DNA of 13,956 bases from an uncultured Oscillospiraceae bacterium (GTDB lineage Bacteria > Bacillota > Clostridia > Oscillospirales > Oscillospiraceae). The notes beneath the pieces are model-generated. The model worked only from the letters and a program-made list of their open reading frames with translations, was not told the DNA's origin and searched no databases. The translations under genes and the position numbers were made by a program. The DNA lies in assembly GCA_910577805.1 (NCBI GenBank), contig CAJTOE010000054.1, forward strand, positions 1-13,956. Reading direction: 5' to 3'. Shown here piece after piece: positions 13,932 through 13,956 of this stretch. How positions within the stretch are numbered: position 1 is the stretch's first letter; every line of letters begins with the position of its first letter.

Positions 13932-13956
13932 CCCCCTCATCCGTCTGGCCTCCGGC
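13932..13956. repeat. GC-rich dispersed repeat, copy 2, cut by the window edge
   Basis: The last 25 bases of the window equal 10051-10075 exactly, in the same orientation, and probably continue beyond the edge. The 70 bases before it (13862-13931) show no gene or other clear feature. Confidence 0.85.

Overview
The window looks like a chromosomal segment of a GC-rich, Gram-positive Clostridia member, most likely an Oscillospiraceae-type gut bacterium. The reasons are strong AGGAGG-type ribosome binding sites with some GTG/TTG starts, a DnaD/DnaI-type helicase-loader pair found in Firmicutes, a SpoVB-like flippase, a Firmicutes-type MetG with a C-terminal tRNA-binding domain, and GC-rich dispersed intergenic repeats. 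The family-level placement is inference; no rRNA or marker tree is available here.

Layout. (1) 1-1700, plus strand: an extended -10 promoter drives a low-molecular-weight protein tyrosine phosphatase that is ATGA-coupled to a RhuM-family gene, closed by a strong bidirectional terminator. (2) 1719-3766, minus strand: promoter, dnaD-like gene, then a GTG-started DnaC/DnaI-like AAA+ loader, forming a replication-initiation operon. (3) 3887-5389, plus strand: a TTG-started SpoVB/MATE-type flippase, divergent from dnaD. (4) 9903 down to 5365, minus strand: one clear promoter followed by four tightly packed genes, namely an FMN-dependent alpha-hydroxy-acid oxidase with an N-terminal Cys cluster, a MATE exporter, an AI-2E-family permease and aldose 1-epimerase. 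The last gene overlaps the 3' end of the flippase tail to tail. (5) 9904-10314: a gene-free block with tandem 38-bp repeats, a 273-bp element bounded by 32-bp imperfect inverted repeats, internal hairpins and a GC-rich dispersed repeat. Part of that dispersed repeat recurs exactly at the right edge of the window. (6) 10315-10888: a small AT-rich island with two divergent XRE-type HTH genes separated by a 19-bp-arm palindrome that overlaps a near-consensus promoter. (7) 13860 down to 10914, minus strand: promoter, an unknown multi-pass membrane protein, then metG.

Most genes are housekeeping or common accessory genes. The parts that look least explained are the phosphatase-RhuM pair, the divergent XRE pair with its operator, and the structured repeat block beside it. 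No rRNA, tRNA, CRISPR array, transposase or recombinase is visible.
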